NCBI GenBank assembly: GCA_050287605.1
Contig: JBNKCG010000045.1
Coordinates: 1 to 64,000 of the forward strand
DNA from: QQUJ01 sp050287605
GTDB lineage: Bacteria > Pseudomonadota > Gammaproteobacteria > QQUJ01
Length of the DNA stretch: 64,000 nucleotides
Direction of reading: 5' to 3'
Shown: positions 32,777 through 41,765 of the stretch, piece after piece
Numbering within the stretch: the stretch's first letter is position 1
How the letters are laid out: the number at the start of each line of letters is the position of its first letter
Position numbers and translations under genes: made by a program
Notes under the pieces: generated by a model
Told to the model about the DNA's origin: nothing
The model's input: the letters and a program-made list of their open reading frames with translations, nothing else
Database searches by the model: none

Positions 32777-34111
32777 ATGTCCCAAATGACCCCCCGCGAG
32801 ATCGTTCAGGAACTCGACAAACACATCATCGGCCAGGCCGCCGCCAAGCGCGCCGTGGCCATCGCGCTGCGCAACCGTTGGCGGCGTGCTCAGGTGGACG
32901 AAGCGCTACGCGCCGAGATCACCCCCAAGAACATCCTCATGATCGGCCCCACCGGCGTGGGCAAGACCGAGATCGCGCGCCGCCTGGCGCGGCTCGCCAA
33001 CGCGCCGTTCATCAAGGTGGAGGCCACCAAGTTCACCGAGGTGGGCTACGTGGGGCGCGACGTGGAATCGATCATCCGCGATCTGGCCGACATCGCGGTG
33101 AAGATGACGCGCGAACAGGAGATGGAAAAGGTACGCTATCGCGCCGAGAATGCCGCCGAAGAGCGCATCCTCGACATCCTGCTGCCGCGCGCCCGTACCC
33201 TTCCGCCCGGCGCTGAGACCGGTGCCGAGCCACAGTCGGAGACGCGCCAGAAGTTCCGCAAGAAATTACGCGAAGGCGATCTCGACGACAAAGAGATCGA
33301 GGTCGAGGTGCGTGCCACGCCGGTGGGTGTGGAGATCATGGCGCCGCCGGGTATGGAGGAGATGACCAGCCAGCTGCAGTCGCTGTTCCAGAACATGGGG
33401 GGCAGCCGTACCAAGACGCGCAAGCTGCGTATCAAGGATGCCATGAAGGTGCTCACCGAAGAGGAGGCGGCGAAGCTCATCAACGAGGATGACCTCAAGC
33501 TCAAGGCGCTGCAGATGGTGGAGCAGAACGGTATCGTCTTTCTCGACGAGCTGGACAAGGTGGCCAAGCGCGGCGAGCACAGCGGTCCCGACGTTTCGCG
33601 CGAAGGCGTGCAGCGTGACCTGCTGCCACTGGTGGAGGGTTGCACGGTGAGCACCAAGTACGGCATGGTGCGCTCCGACCACATCCTGTTCATCGCCTCG
33701 GGGGCGTTTCATCTGTCCAAACCGTCGGACCTGATTCCCGAGCTGCAGGGCCGGTTGCCGATCCGCGTCGAACTTAATGCGTTGACCACCGACGATTTCG
33801 TGCGCATCCTCACCGAGCCCGATGCCTCGCTCACCGAACAGTACGTCGCGCTTATCGGTACCGAGGGCGTCCAGCTCGAATTTACTGACGATGCGCTGCA
33901 ACGCCTGGCGGAGGTGGCGTTCCAGGTCAACGAGCGCACCGAGAATATCGGTGCACGCCGCCTGCACACCGTACTCGAACGGTTGCTGGAGCAGGTCTCG
34001 TTCGAGGCCTCCGATCTGTCCGATACGGCGGTGACCATCGACGCCCGGTACGTCGACGATCACGTGGCCGAATTGGCCGGTGACGAAGACTTGAGCCGCT
34101 ACATACTCTAG
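32777..34111 (+). CDS. hslU: ATP-dependent protease ATPase subunit HslU
   Basis: AAA+ unfoldase that feeds substrates into HslV; 444 residues. MTPREIVQELDKHIIGQ is the classic N-terminus, Walker A is GPTGVGKT (57-64), and Walker B is IVFLDELDKV. The I-domain (about 110-245) contains MAPPGMEEMTSQLQSLFQ. Sensor and C-terminal residues are conserved (RTENIGARRLHTVLERLLE, ending DEDLSRYIL, whose tail inserts into HslV). ATG 32777 agrees with homologues. The DUF971 gene begins 11 bases after the stop. Confidence 0.97.
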   Translation: MSQMTPREIVQELDKHIIGQAAAKRAVAIALRNRWRRAQVDEALRAEITPKNILMIGPTGVGKTEIARRLARLANAPFIKVEATKFTEVGYVGRDVESIIRDLADIAVKMTREQEMEKVRYRAENAAEERILDILLPRARTLPPGAETGAEPQSETRQKFRKKLREGDLDDKEIEVEVRATPVGVEIMAPPGMEEMTSQLQSLFQNMGGSRTKTRKLRIKDAMKVLTEEEAAKLINEDDLKLKALQMVEQNGIVFLDELDKVAKRGEHSGPDVSREGVQRDLLPLVEGCTVSTKYGMVRSDHILFIASGAFHLSKPSDLIPELQGRLPIRVELNALTTDDFVRILTEPDASLTEQYVALIGTEGVQLEFTDDALQRLAEVAFQVNERTENIGARRLHTVLERLLEQVSFEASDLSDTAVTIDARYVDDHVAELAGDEDLSRYIL

Positions 34112-34122
34112 GAGTGCCCGCA

Positions 34123-34491
34123 ATGGCCCAGTCCAATATCCGACCCACCGAGTTCAAATTGCACCAGAAGCGGCGCTTGCTGGAGGTGACCTTCGAGGAT
34201 GGCAAGCACTTCGAGCTGTCGTGCGAATTGTTGCGCGTCTATTCGCCGTCGGCGGAGGTGCGCGGTCACGGCCCCGGCCAGGAAGTGCTGGTCTACGGCA
34301 AGGAGGACGTCAACATCACCGGCGTCGAACCGGTGGGCAACTACGCCGTCAAGCTGGTGTTCGACGATGGCCACGACTCGGGGCTTTACTCGTGGAATAT
34401 TTTTTACGATTTGGGGGAACACCAGGAGCAGTATTGGGCGGATTATCTGGCGCGTCTGAAAGAGGCCGGATACGCGCGCAAGGTGGATTGA
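34123..34491 (+). CDS. DUF971 family protein
   Basis: A 122-residue protein related to the N-terminal domain of gamma-butyrobetaine hydroxylase. Segments such as LEVTFEDGKHFELSCELLRVYSPSAEV and VKLVFDDGHDSGLYSWNIFYDLG are typical. Homologues commonly follow hslU or accompany Fe-S protein genes; biochemical role uncertain. ATG 34123 has GGAG (34111-34114) upstream; an in-frame GTG at 34114 falls inside that site. Likely co-transcribed with hslVU. Confidence 0.9.
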   Translation: MAQSNIRPTEFKLHQKRRLLEVTFEDGKHFELSCELLRVYSPSAEVRGHGPGQEVLVYGKEDVNITGVEPVGNYAVKLVFDDGHDSGLYSWNIFYDLGEHQEQYWADYLARLKEAGYARKVD

Positions 34492-34540
34492 ACCACCGTC
34501 AACCCAGCTCCCTCGCTGATCAAGGATAGAGGACAAACGG

Positions 34541-34568
34541 TTTGCGTCCCTGGCGCTCTTGGCGAGAG
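34541..34568. repeat. Copy of a dispersed intergenic repeat
   Basis: TTTGCGTCCCTGGCGCTCTT followed by GGCGAGAG, related to the units at 26889-26904 and 27007-27022. It lies in the 105-base gap between the DUF971 gene and ubiE. Confidence 0.5.
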
Positions 34569-34596
34569 AACCATTCAAACTCATAAGGTTGGTCCC

Positions 34597-35355
34597 GTGA
34601 ACGACGACAATCCGAAGCAAACCACCGATTTCGGTTATCAGCAGGTGCCGATGCAGGAGAAGGCCAAGCGCGTCGCCGAGGTCTTCCATTCGGTGGCGGG
34701 CAAGTACGACCTCATGAACGATTTGATGTCGTTGGGCATTCACCGCATTTGGAAGCACTTCACCATCCAGCGCAGCGGGGTGCGCACCGGCCAGTGCGTG
34801 CTCGATATCGCCGGCGGTACGGGAGATCTCGCCAAGGCATTCGCCAAACGCGTGGGCGATGAGGGCGAGGTGGTGCTGGCCGACATCAACGGCTCCATGC
34901 TCGATGTTGGTCGCACACGGCTCATCGATGCCGGCGTGGTGGGCAACGTGCGTTTCGTACAGGCCGATGCACAGTGCCTGCCCTTTCCCGCCAATCACTA
35001 CGATTGCATCACCATCGCCTTCGGACTGCGCAACGTCACCGACAAGGACGCCGCGCTGCGCTCCATGTTCCGCGTGCTACGCCCCGGCGGCAAGGCCATG
35101 GTGCTGGAATTCTCCAAACCGGTCGCCCCCGGCCTGGGTCCGGTCTACGACATCTACTCGTTCAAGATGTTGCCGCTGATGGGCAAGCTGGTGGCCAATG
35201 ATGCCGATAGTTACCGCTATCTCGCTGAATCGATCCGCATGCACCCCGATCAGGAGACGCTCAAGATTATGATGGAGGATGCCGGTTTCGAGCGCTGCGA
35301 ATACCACAATTTGAGTGGCGGCATCGTGGCGCTGCACATCGGTTACAAATACTGA
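34597..35355 (+). CDS. ubiE: Ubiquinone/menaquinone biosynthesis C-methyltransferase UbiE
   Basis: SAM-dependent C-methyltransferase acting on demethoxy-ubiquinol (and demethylmenaquinol where present). 252 residues. Motifs: FHSVAGKYDLMNDLMSLGIHR, SAM-binding VLDIAGGTGDLA, IAFGLRNVTDKDAAL and LRPGGKAMVLEFSKP, ending GGIVALHIGYKY. The start is GTG 34597 after AAGGTTGGTCCC. It leads the ubiE-ubiJ-ubiB operon: ubiJ follows after 14 bases and ubiB overlaps ubiJ. Confidence 0.97.
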   Translation: MNDDNPKQTTDFGYQQVPMQEKAKRVAEVFHSVAGKYDLMNDLMSLGIHRIWKHFTIQRSGVRTGQCVLDIAGGTGDLAKAFAKRVGDEGEVVLADINGSMLDVGRTRLIDAGVVGNVRFVQADAQCLPFPANHYDCITIAFGLRNVTDKDAALRSMFRVLRPGGKAMVLEFSKPVAPGLGPVYDIYSFKMLPLMGKLVANDADSYRYLAESIRMHPDQETLKIMMEDAGFERCEYHNLSGGIVALHIGYKY

Positions 35356-35369
35356 GACGCGCACCGGCC

Positions 35370-35978
35370 ATGGATCCCTTGTCGCTCCCTCTCACCGTCA
35401 TCGAATCGGCTTGGAATGCGGTAATCCGCGCGCGCCCCGCGTTGCAGGAACAGGCCGATGTGCTGAACGGTCGTGTGGTGAAGATCACGCTGAAGGGATT
35501 GGAGCGCAGCTTTTTCGTGCTCGTCGACGAAGGGCGTCTGCAGCTGCAGGGCGATTGGCAGGGCAACGCAGACGCCTGCATCAGCGGTACACCGCTGGCG
35601 TTCGTGGCGCTGCGCGCCGGTGAGGAGGCGACGCTGTTTCGTGGCGACGTGACCATTGACGGCGACGCCCAAGTAGGTCGTGAGTTTCGCAAGCTGCTTG
35701 ACGCGATCGCTGCGCACTGGGAAGCACCGCTGGCAGGTCTGGTGGGCGAAGAGTCGGCACAGAAGGTGAAGGTAGCGTGGCAGGCGTTTTCTGATTGGGG
35801 CGGGCAGACCCTGCTTACCTTCGCGCGCGATTTCGCCGGGTACATGAAGGGTGAAGCCCAACTGCTCGTCGACCGTGAAGCGGTAGCGCGTTTCGTCGAC
35901 GACGTCGACACTTTGCGTTCCGACGTCGACCGCCTGGTCGCTCGTGTGCAGCGCCTGCGTGATCGGGGTGCCGGATGA
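35370..35978 (+). CDS. ubiJ: Ubiquinone biosynthesis accessory factor UbiJ
   Basis: A 202-residue SCP2-domain protein that binds ubiquinone intermediates and supports the cytoplasmic Ubi complex. The SCP2-like part (about 20-105) has the alternating pattern VVKITLKGLERSFFVLVDEGRLQLQ and ISGTPLAFVALRAG; the C-terminus (about 165-200) is a coiled coil (FVDDVDTLRSDVDRLVARVQRL). Assignment rests on this architecture and on position between ubiE and ubiB. ATG 35370; the stop overlaps the ubiB start as ATGA. Confidence 0.9.
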   Translation: MDPLSLPLTVIESAWNAVIRARPALQEQADVLNGRVVKITLKGLERSFFVLVDEGRLQLQGDWQGNADACISGTPLAFVALRAGEEATLFRGDVTIDGDAQVGREFRKLLDAIAAHWEAPLAGLVGEESAQKVKVAWQAFSDWGGQTLLTFARDFAGYMKGEAQLLVDREAVARFVDDVDTLRSDVDRLVARVQRLRDRGAG

Positions 35979-37636
35979 TCCGTCCCAGCGAGGCGCTGCG
36001 CCTCATTCACATTGCCTGGGTGCTGGTGCTGCACGGTCTGGACGACGTCATTCTCGCCACCCACCTGTTCCGCCCGGTGCGTTTTCTGCGCTACCTTACG
36101 CCGGGGTTTTTCCTGAAGAGCCGGCGTGGACCGCGTGGCGTGCGCATTCGCGACGCGCTTATCGATCTGGGGCCGATCTTCGTCAAGTTCGGGCAGATGC
36201 TCTCCACACGCCGCGACCTATTGCCACCCGATATCGCCGATGAATTGGCCAAGCTGCAGGACCGCGTGCCGCCGTTTCCTGGGTCGCAGTCGCGCGCCAT
36301 CGTAGAGAAGGCGTTGGGCCAACCCGTCAATACCGCGTTCGCCAGCTTTGAAGACGAACCTTTCGCCAGCGCCTCCATCGCGCAGGTGCACGGCGCGACG
36401 CTGGCCGATGGTACTGCCGTGGTGGTGAAGGTGCTGCGCCCGGGGATCGAGCGTGTCATCCGCCGCGACGTGGCGCTGCTCTACCGCATGGCCGAATTGG
36501 CCACGCGCTACTGGAGAGAGGGCAGGCGCCTGCGCCCGGTGGACGTGGTGGCGGAGTACGAGACTACCATTCTCGATGAGCTGGACCTGATGCGCGAAGC
36601 GGCCAACGCTTCACAGCTGCGTCGTAACTTTGAAGGTAGCGAAATCGTCTACATCCCCGAAATCTATTGGTCGCACACGCGGCGCAACGTCCTCACGATA
36701 GAGCGTATCAGCGGCACCCCGGTGAGCGATATCGAGGCGTTGCGCGCGCAGGGGGTGAACCTGCGTGATTTAGCGCACCGCGGCGTGGAACTCTTTTTCA
36801 CTCAGGTGTTTCGCGACAACTTCTTCCATGCCGATATGCATCCGGGCAACATCTTCGTGTCGCCGCAGGGTAACTATATCGCGGTGGATTTCGGCATCGT
36901 CGGCAGCCTGACGCCCAGCGACCAGCGCTACTTGGCAGAAAACTTCATCGCCTTTTTCCGTCGAGATTATCGGCGTGTGGCCGAACTGCACATCGAGTCG
37001 GGTTGGGTGCCGGCGGGTACGCGGGTGGACGAGTTCGAGGCCGCCATCCGCACCGTGTGCGAACCGATCTTCGGCCGACCGCTGAAGGAGATCTCCTTCG
37101 GCCTGTTTCTGCTTCACCTGTTTCAGACTGCGCGCCGCTTCGACATGGAGGTGCAGCCGCAGCTCATTCTGCTGCAGAAGACGTTGCTCAACATCGAAGG
37201 TTTGGGCCGCCAGCTTTACCCCGATCTTGACCTTTGGGCGACCGCCAAGCCGTTCCTGGAGCGCTGGATGCAGGAGCAGGTGGGGCCGCGTGCGTTGGTG
37301 CGCGGTCTCAAGGATCAGGTGCCGCGCTGGGCGGAGATCCTGCCGCAGCTGCCGGGCGAGCTGCACGATCTCGTACTGCGCGCCAACGCCGGCAAGTTGG
37401 TGGTGCAGTGGAAGTCCGACGAACTGAGCAAGATCCGTCGCGAGATCCGCGAAGGTCATCAGCGCACCTACGTGGCTATTGCCGGGGGCAGCTTGCTCAT
37501 CTCTGCCGCCGTTCTTCTGGGACTGGACGGCTATGCACCGCGTATGCTCTGGAATGCGCCGGCGCTCACCTGGGTTTTTGGTGCGCTGGGTGCCGTTCTG
37601 CTGCTCTCCGCCTGGCCAGGGAGGGATGGCGACTGA
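35975..37636 (+). CDS. ubiB: UbiB atypical kinase-like protein, ubiquinone biosynthesis
   Basis: A 553-residue ADCK/ABC1-family ATPase required for ubiquinone formation. The family-specific KxGQ motif is FVKFGQMLSTRRDLLP (about 69-84), followed by the Ala-rich loop FASASIAQVHGA, VVVKVLRPGI, the catalytic loop NFFHADMHPGNIFV and the metal motif AVDFGIVG. Two C-terminal hydrophobic helices (about 500-517 and 526-547) anchor it in the membrane. ATG 35975 overlaps the end of ubiJ by four bases. Last gene of the ubi operon. Confidence 0.96.
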   Translation: MIRPSEALRLIHIAWVLVLHGLDDVILATHLFRPVRFLRYLTPGFFLKSRRGPRGVRIRDALIDLGPIFVKFGQMLSTRRDLLPPDIADELAKLQDRVPPFPGSQSRAIVEKALGQPVNTAFASFEDEPFASASIAQVHGATLADGTAVVVKVLRPGIERVIRRDVALLYRMAELATRYWREGRRLRPVDVVAEYETTILDELDLMREAANASQLRRNFEGSEIVYIPEIYWSHTRRNVLTIERISGTPVSDIEALRAQGVNLRDLAHRGVELFFTQVFRDNFFHADMHPGNIFVSPQGNYIAVDFGIVGSLTPSDQRYLAENFIAFFRRDYRRVAELHIESGWVPAGTRVDEFEAAIRTVCEPIFGRPLKEISFGLFLLHLFQTARRFDMEVQPQLILLQKTLLNIEGLGRQLYPDLDLWATAKPFLERWMQEQVGPRALVRGLKDQVPRWAEILPQLPGELHDLVLRANAGKLVVQWKSDELSKIRREIREGHQRTYVAIAGGSLLISAAVLLGLDGYAPRMLWNAPALTWVFGALGAVLLLSAWPGRDGD

Positions 37637-37847
37637 GTCTCACCCGTCAGGTCCGGTTCCCCCGTCAAACACGCGCTTCTTCCTTTTCTCGTTTTACTGC
37701 AAACGGGTTATCATCGCCCGTAGACCATAAAGAGGGTATGCCCAGAAGCGCGATGGATCGCCCCTACAACACCGCATCCTCGCAGCCCTCGCTAAGAGTA
37801 TCCGTACGCACCACTTTATGATGCGGCGCTTGTAACAGGGGGAGTGT

Positions 37848-38291
37848 ATGAATCCCGTCATCATCTGGTTTCTCATCGGCCTGGTACTCGCGCTGGCCGA
37901 GCTGGCCGTTCCAGGCGTCATTCTCATTTTCTTCGGTCTTGGTGCTTGGCTGGCGGCGCTGACGACTTGGCTTGGTTTCACCTCGTCCCTTGATTCTCAA
38001 CTGCTGGTCTTTGCCGTCACCTCGGTTGTACTGCTGGTATTGATGCGGCGCTGGATCAAGGGGCGCATGTACGGACACGTTAAGGAGGAGCATGACCTTA
38101 ATGTTGATCTCGACGAATTTGTTGGTCATCGAGTTACCGTGACTCAATCTATCGAGCCGGGTAAAACGGACGGGCGGGTGGAGTTCAAGGGTGCTGCGTG
38201 GCGCGCTGTCGCCGACGAGGCTATTCCGATTGGCGAGCAGGTGGTCATCCAAAAGGTCGATGGCATCACGTTGACGGTAGGAAAAGGCTAA
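37848..38291 (+). CDS. NfeD family membrane protein (short form)
   Basis: A 147-residue protein: hydrophobic segments at about 4-26, 29-46 and 50-67, then a soluble OB-fold domain (about 85-147; DEFVGHRVTVTQSIEPGKTDGRV, ending VVIQKVDGITLTVGKG). This is the NfeD1b-type short form usually paired with an SPFH/stomatin protein, as here 53 bases downstream. Such pairs are thought to organise membrane microdomains. ATG 37848 follows AGGGGGAGTGT. Confidence 0.92.
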   Translation: MNPVIIWFLIGLVLALAELAVPGVILIFFGLGAWLAALTTWLGFTSSLDSQLLVFAVTSVVLLVLMRRWIKGRMYGHVKEEHDLNVDLDEFVGHRVTVTQSIEPGKTDGRVEFKGAAWRAVADEAIPIGEQVVIQKVDGITLTVGKG

Positions 38292-38344
38292 TCACGGGGG
38301 GGCGGCGAGAGCCGCGAAGCGACAGGCGTAGGGGGACAACAATC

Positions 38345-39304
38345 ATGGGCTTCTTTGGCATCAACATCAATCTCAGTTTGGTGGTATCCATCGGCATCGC
38401 TATCTTGGTGGTCGTCACCATTGTCAACACCGCGCGCATCGTCCCGCAGCGCGAGGCCTTCATTGTCGAACGTCTGGGTAAGTACGCTAAAACGCTCGGC
38501 GCCGGTTTTCACATCCTCATCCCTTTTGTCGATCGCGTCGCGTATACCCACTCGCTCAAGGAGGTGGCCATCGATGTCCCGTCGCAGACCTGCATCACCC
38601 GCGACAACATCGCCGTGGAGGTGGATGGTGTGCTCTATCTTCAGGTGATCGACCCCGCCAAGGCGAGCTATGGCATCGAAAACTATCGCTTTGCCGCCAC
38701 TCAGTTGGCGCAGACCACCATGCGTTCTGAGATCGGAAAGCTGGAGTTGGACCGCACCTTCGAAGAGCGCGAGGCGATCAATGGCGCCATTATCGAAGCG
38801 GTGGATAAGGCGTCCGATCCCTGGGGCGTGAAGATTACCCGCTACGAAATCCGCAATATCACCCCTCCGCGCAGCGTGCAGGATGCGCTTGAAAAGCAGA
38901 TGCGAGCCGAGCGCGAAAAGCGCGCCGTTATCGCCGAGTCGGAAGGCGAGCGCCAATCCAAGATCAATATCGCCGAAGGCGACAAGCAGCAGGCCATCAA
39001 GCTTGCCGAAGGCGAGAAGGAGAAACTCATCAACGAAGCCGAAGGCAAGGCCAAGGAGATCATGCTCATCGCCGAAGCGACCGCGCGCGGAATCGAGCGT
39101 ATTGCAAGAGCCATCAACGAACCGGGAGGCCGCGATGCGGTCAACCTGCGCGTGGCTGAGCAGTACGTACGCGAGTTCGGGAATCTGGCGAAACAGGGCA
39201 ACACCATTATCGTGCCATCGAATCTCAGCGACGTATCGGGAATGGTGGCATCGGCGATGGCATTCATTAGGGAGACGGGCACCGAAAGCAAAACGCGAGG
39301 CTAG
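38345..39304 (+). CDS. SPFH domain (stomatin/paraslipin, QmcA-like) protein
   Basis: A 319-residue membrane scaffold protein. One N-terminal hydrophobic segment (about 7-28) precedes the SPFH/band 7 domain (IVPQREAFIVERLGKYAKTLGAG, YGIENYRFAATQLAQTTMRSEIG, WGVKITRYEIRNITPP). A long Glu/Lys/Ala-rich coiled coil (about 180-255) and a short hydrophobic C-terminal segment follow. ATG 38345 agrees with the family start; the frame is open upstream to 38198 but overlaps nfeD. Encoded with NfeD as a two-gene operon. Confidence 0.94.
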   Translation: MGFFGININLSLVVSIGIAILVVVTIVNTARIVPQREAFIVERLGKYAKTLGAGFHILIPFVDRVAYTHSLKEVAIDVPSQTCITRDNIAVEVDGVLYLQVIDPAKASYGIENYRFAATQLAQTTMRSEIGKLELDRTFEEREAINGAIIEAVDKASDPWGVKITRYEIRNITPPRSVQDALEKQMRAEREKRAVIAESEGERQSKINIAEGDKQQAIKLAEGEKEKLINEAEGKAKEIMLIAEATARGIERIARAINEPGGRDAVNLRVAEQYVREFGNLAKQGNTIIVPSNLSDVSGMVASAMAFIRETGTESKTRG

Positions 39305-39344
39305 TTGAGTTGGTGCATGATGTACTTTAAATGGGAGGAAATCA

Positions 39345-40301
39345 GTGTACAGGAATGCGAGGAGTAGGAAGTGCTTGATTGTCGCAGCGCTTATTGCTGC
39401 AGCGTTTTCAGCGCAACGGGGTGCGGTTGCTGCCGACACCGTCGTCAGTGTCGGAGTGGGGTTGAGAAGCGATGATTTGCAGTGGAGTATCGCAGGAAAT
39501 TCCGCTGGGACCAGTCCGAACGTTCTATCGGAACTGACCTGGAGCGGCGTGCAGATGGTTCAGCTCGAGGCATCCGCCGAAGGGGAGGTTGGTAACAATT
39601 GGTTCCTGGGAGCGGATTTTGCCTACGGGCTCGCGTTTGACGGGGATGTTCAGGACTCCGACTATCTTGGTGATAATCGTACGGGTGAGTTTTCCCGTTC
39701 GTATAGCGATGCCACTGAAAGCTACGTAATGGATTTCGGCCTGAAGGTGGGTTATGCGCTCGTTCGGGGTCGTGGTAAACGTCTGAGTGGTTTTTACCTG
39801 ATGCCCCTCGTTGGTTATGAACACAAAGATCTGAGTATGAAGATGACCAACGGGGAGCAGGTGCTCAGCGACTACGGATTTCCAGTCCCATTGGGGCCGT
39901 TCTCAGGATTGAACAGCAAATATCAAGGCAAGTGGAGCAGTGCATGGTTGGGTGCGCGCGCCGGATTCGAGATTTCGGCGGGGCGGCGAATCCTTGTGGA
40001 GGTTCAGCATCATTCCGCCAGCTTTGATGGCGAGGCTAACTGGAATTTGCGGGCCGATTTTAGCCACCCCGTTTCATTCCGTCACGATGCCGATGCAACA
40101 GGGAATGTGTTGCTTTTGGTGTGGCAGGCGACCGACAAAGTGGGGAACGGTTGGGAGCTCAAGCTGCGCCGGGAGGAATGGGATAGCGATTCGGGAGAGG
40201 ATACGACCTATTTTTATAACGGGGCGATCGCCTATACGCAGCTCAACGAGGTGACATCCGAGTCGACGTCGTTGGTGTGGCGAAAGATCTGGGTATTTTA
40301 G
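39345..40301 (+). CDS. Putative outer-membrane beta-barrel protein, omptin/Pom-like
   Basis: A 318-residue secreted protein. Signal peptide about 1-29 (ending A-V-A-A-D). The mature part alternates polar and aromatic/hydrophobic residues as in beta-barrels: LSELTWSGVQMVQLEASAEG, NWFLGADFAYGLAF, VMDFGLKVGYALV, GFYLMPLVGYEHKDLSM and a C-terminal strand ending in aromatic W-V-F. The short loops and the TW-motif recall omptins and the Protochlamydia outer membrane protein family, but I do not see the omptin catalytic Asp-His set with confidence. Start GTG 39345 after GGGAGGAAATCA. Confidence 0.65.
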   Translation: MYRNARSRKCLIVAALIAAAFSAQRGAVAADTVVSVGVGLRSDDLQWSIAGNSAGTSPNVLSELTWSGVQMVQLEASAEGEVGNNWFLGADFAYGLAFDGDVQDSDYLGDNRTGEFSRSYSDATESYVMDFGLKVGYALVRGRGKRLSGFYLMPLVGYEHKDLSMKMTNGEQVLSDYGFPVPLGPFSGLNSKYQGKWSSAWLGARAGFEISAGRRILVEVQHHSASFDGEANWNLRADFSHPVSFRHDADATGNVLLLVWQATDKVGNGWELKLRREEWDSDSGEDTTYFYNGAIAYTQLNEVTSESTSLVWRKIWVF

Positions 40302-40411
40302 GCAGGCAATCTGCCGGTGGATCGTACCCCGGTGGTTGAGAACGGTGTCGGTTGGCGCCATCACAAGCGGTGTTGGACGAGGGTAGTGAATTTCAAAGCG
40401 GGAGGGCGGTA

Positions 40412-40747
40412 GTGACTCGACGAGAAACGGCGCTTTGTTTTGTTCGAGCGTTTTGTGCGGTCGATATCATAGCCTTGGAAGCGCTATTGACCGAGGATCT
40501 TCTTTTCAATGGGCCGCTTCGCAAATTTACCTCACGGGCGGCGTACCTTCAGTGCCTGACGGCGGATGCGATGGTGCCTGCCGACCATGAGATTCTGAAC
40601 GTCGCAGAGAGCGGCGATGCGGTGGCGTTGTTTTGGGAATATCGAAAACCCGGGGAGCCGGTGAAGATCGCCCAGCTGTTCAAGTATCGTGGCGAGCTGA
40701 TCAGCGACATTCTTTTGATATTCGATACCGGGGAAGCGGATTTGTAA
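40412..40747 (+). CDS. NTF2-like (SnoaL fold) protein
   Basis: A 111-residue single-domain protein with the NTF2-like cone fold pattern: helix ALCFVRAFCAVDIIALEALL, then TEDLLFNGPLRKFTSRAAYLQCL and beta strands (DAVALFWEYRKPGEPVKIAQLFKYRGELISDILLIFD). No catalytic residues can be assigned; such proteins range from enzymes to binding domains. GTG 40412 follows GGGAGGGCGGTA and is preferred over an in-frame TTG at 40352. A patatin gene starts 60 bases downstream. Confidence 0.7.
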   Translation: MTRRETALCFVRAFCAVDIIALEALLTEDLLFNGPLRKFTSRAAYLQCLTADAMVPADHEILNVAESGDAVALFWEYRKPGEPVKIAQLFKYRGELISDILLIFDTGEADL

Positions 40748-40807
40748 CGCAGATGACCGAGCGGCGGCGCTTGTGTGGGGTGCGACAAACGAGGAGCGTG
40801 GACTGGC

Positions 40808-41674
40808 GTGAAGACCGTCTCACTGGTATTGGGAAGTGGAGGGGCTCGGGGTCTCGTCCACATCGGTGTCCTTCATTGGCTTGAAGAGAATGGCTACGTC
40901 GTCCAGTCCATCGCGGGTTGTTCGATGGGAGCGCTTGTCGGCGGCGTTTATGCAGCGGGCAGGTTGCCGGAGTTTGAGCAATGGGTGCGAGCCATTCGCA
41001 AAGCCGACATTCTTGCACTGTTGGATATTTCGTGGCGCAAGAGCGGACTCGTCAAGGGCGACAGAATCATCAATACCTTGGTAGACCTGGTAGGCGATCA
41101 GCTGATCGAGAATCTGTCCGTGCGCTATACGGCGGTGGCGGCAGACATTCGCAATCAGAAGGAGGTGTGGATCAACTCCGGTAGATTGTTTGATGCCATC
41201 AGGGCATCCATCTCAATGCCATTATTCTTCACTCCGTACGAGCGTGATGGCGTGCCCCTGGTGGATGGCGGTGTCTTGAACCCTGTTCCTATCGCGCCGA
41301 CCTTTGGAGATGGCACTCAGCTTACGATCGCTGTGAATCTCGGAGGGGCCGTGGAACAGCTGATGCCGGGCTCTTTTGAGCAGAACACGGCTGCGGAGGC
41401 ATCGCGTGATGTGCGGGCGATGCTGGGCAACTATATCAAGCGCCTGGGACGCAACGAAGGCGATGGAGGAAATCCGGATTGGGGGGCGTACGACATCGCG
41501 AACCAGTCGTTCGATGCAATGCAGAGCACAATTGCGAGACAGAAGTTGGCGGCGTACCCGCCGGACGTGGAGATCGAGATCGCTAGAAACGCGTGTGGCA
41601 CGTTGGAGTTCGACCGCGCAGCGGAAATGATCGAACTCGGATACCGTATGGCGCAGCAGCGCCTGGATGTGTGA
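40808..41674 (+). CDS. Patatin-like phospholipase
   Basis: A 288-residue serine lipid hydrolase of the patatin/RssA group. Oxyanion-hole motif GSGGARG (about 9-15), nucleophile elbow GCSMG (Ser39) and the catalytic Asp in VDGGVLNPVP. The region after the active site (about 185-285) is helical. No signal peptide, so it acts in the cytoplasm or at the inner face of the membrane; substrate unknown. Start GTG 40808 gives the V-K-T-V-S-L-V-L strand expected before the glycine loop. Confidence 0.9.
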   Translation: MKTVSLVLGSGGARGLVHIGVLHWLEENGYVVQSIAGCSMGALVGGVYAAGRLPEFEQWVRAIRKADILALLDISWRKSGLVKGDRIINTLVDLVGDQLIENLSVRYTAVAADIRNQKEVWINSGRLFDAIRASISMPLFFTPYERDGVPLVDGGVLNPVPIAPTFGDGTQLTIAVNLGGAVEQLMPGSFEQNTAAEASRDVRAMLGNYIKRLGRNEGDGGNPDWGAYDIANQSFDAMQSTIARQKLAAYPPDVEIEIARNACGTLEFDRAAEMIELGYRMAQQRLDV

Positions 41675-41765
41675 ATAGACTGAACCCGTCACTTGCGGTT
41701 GGTCGCCGGGGCGAATCTAGGCGCGAAAGTGACGCGCCGCAGTCTGACCTGAAAGGAATCATGCC

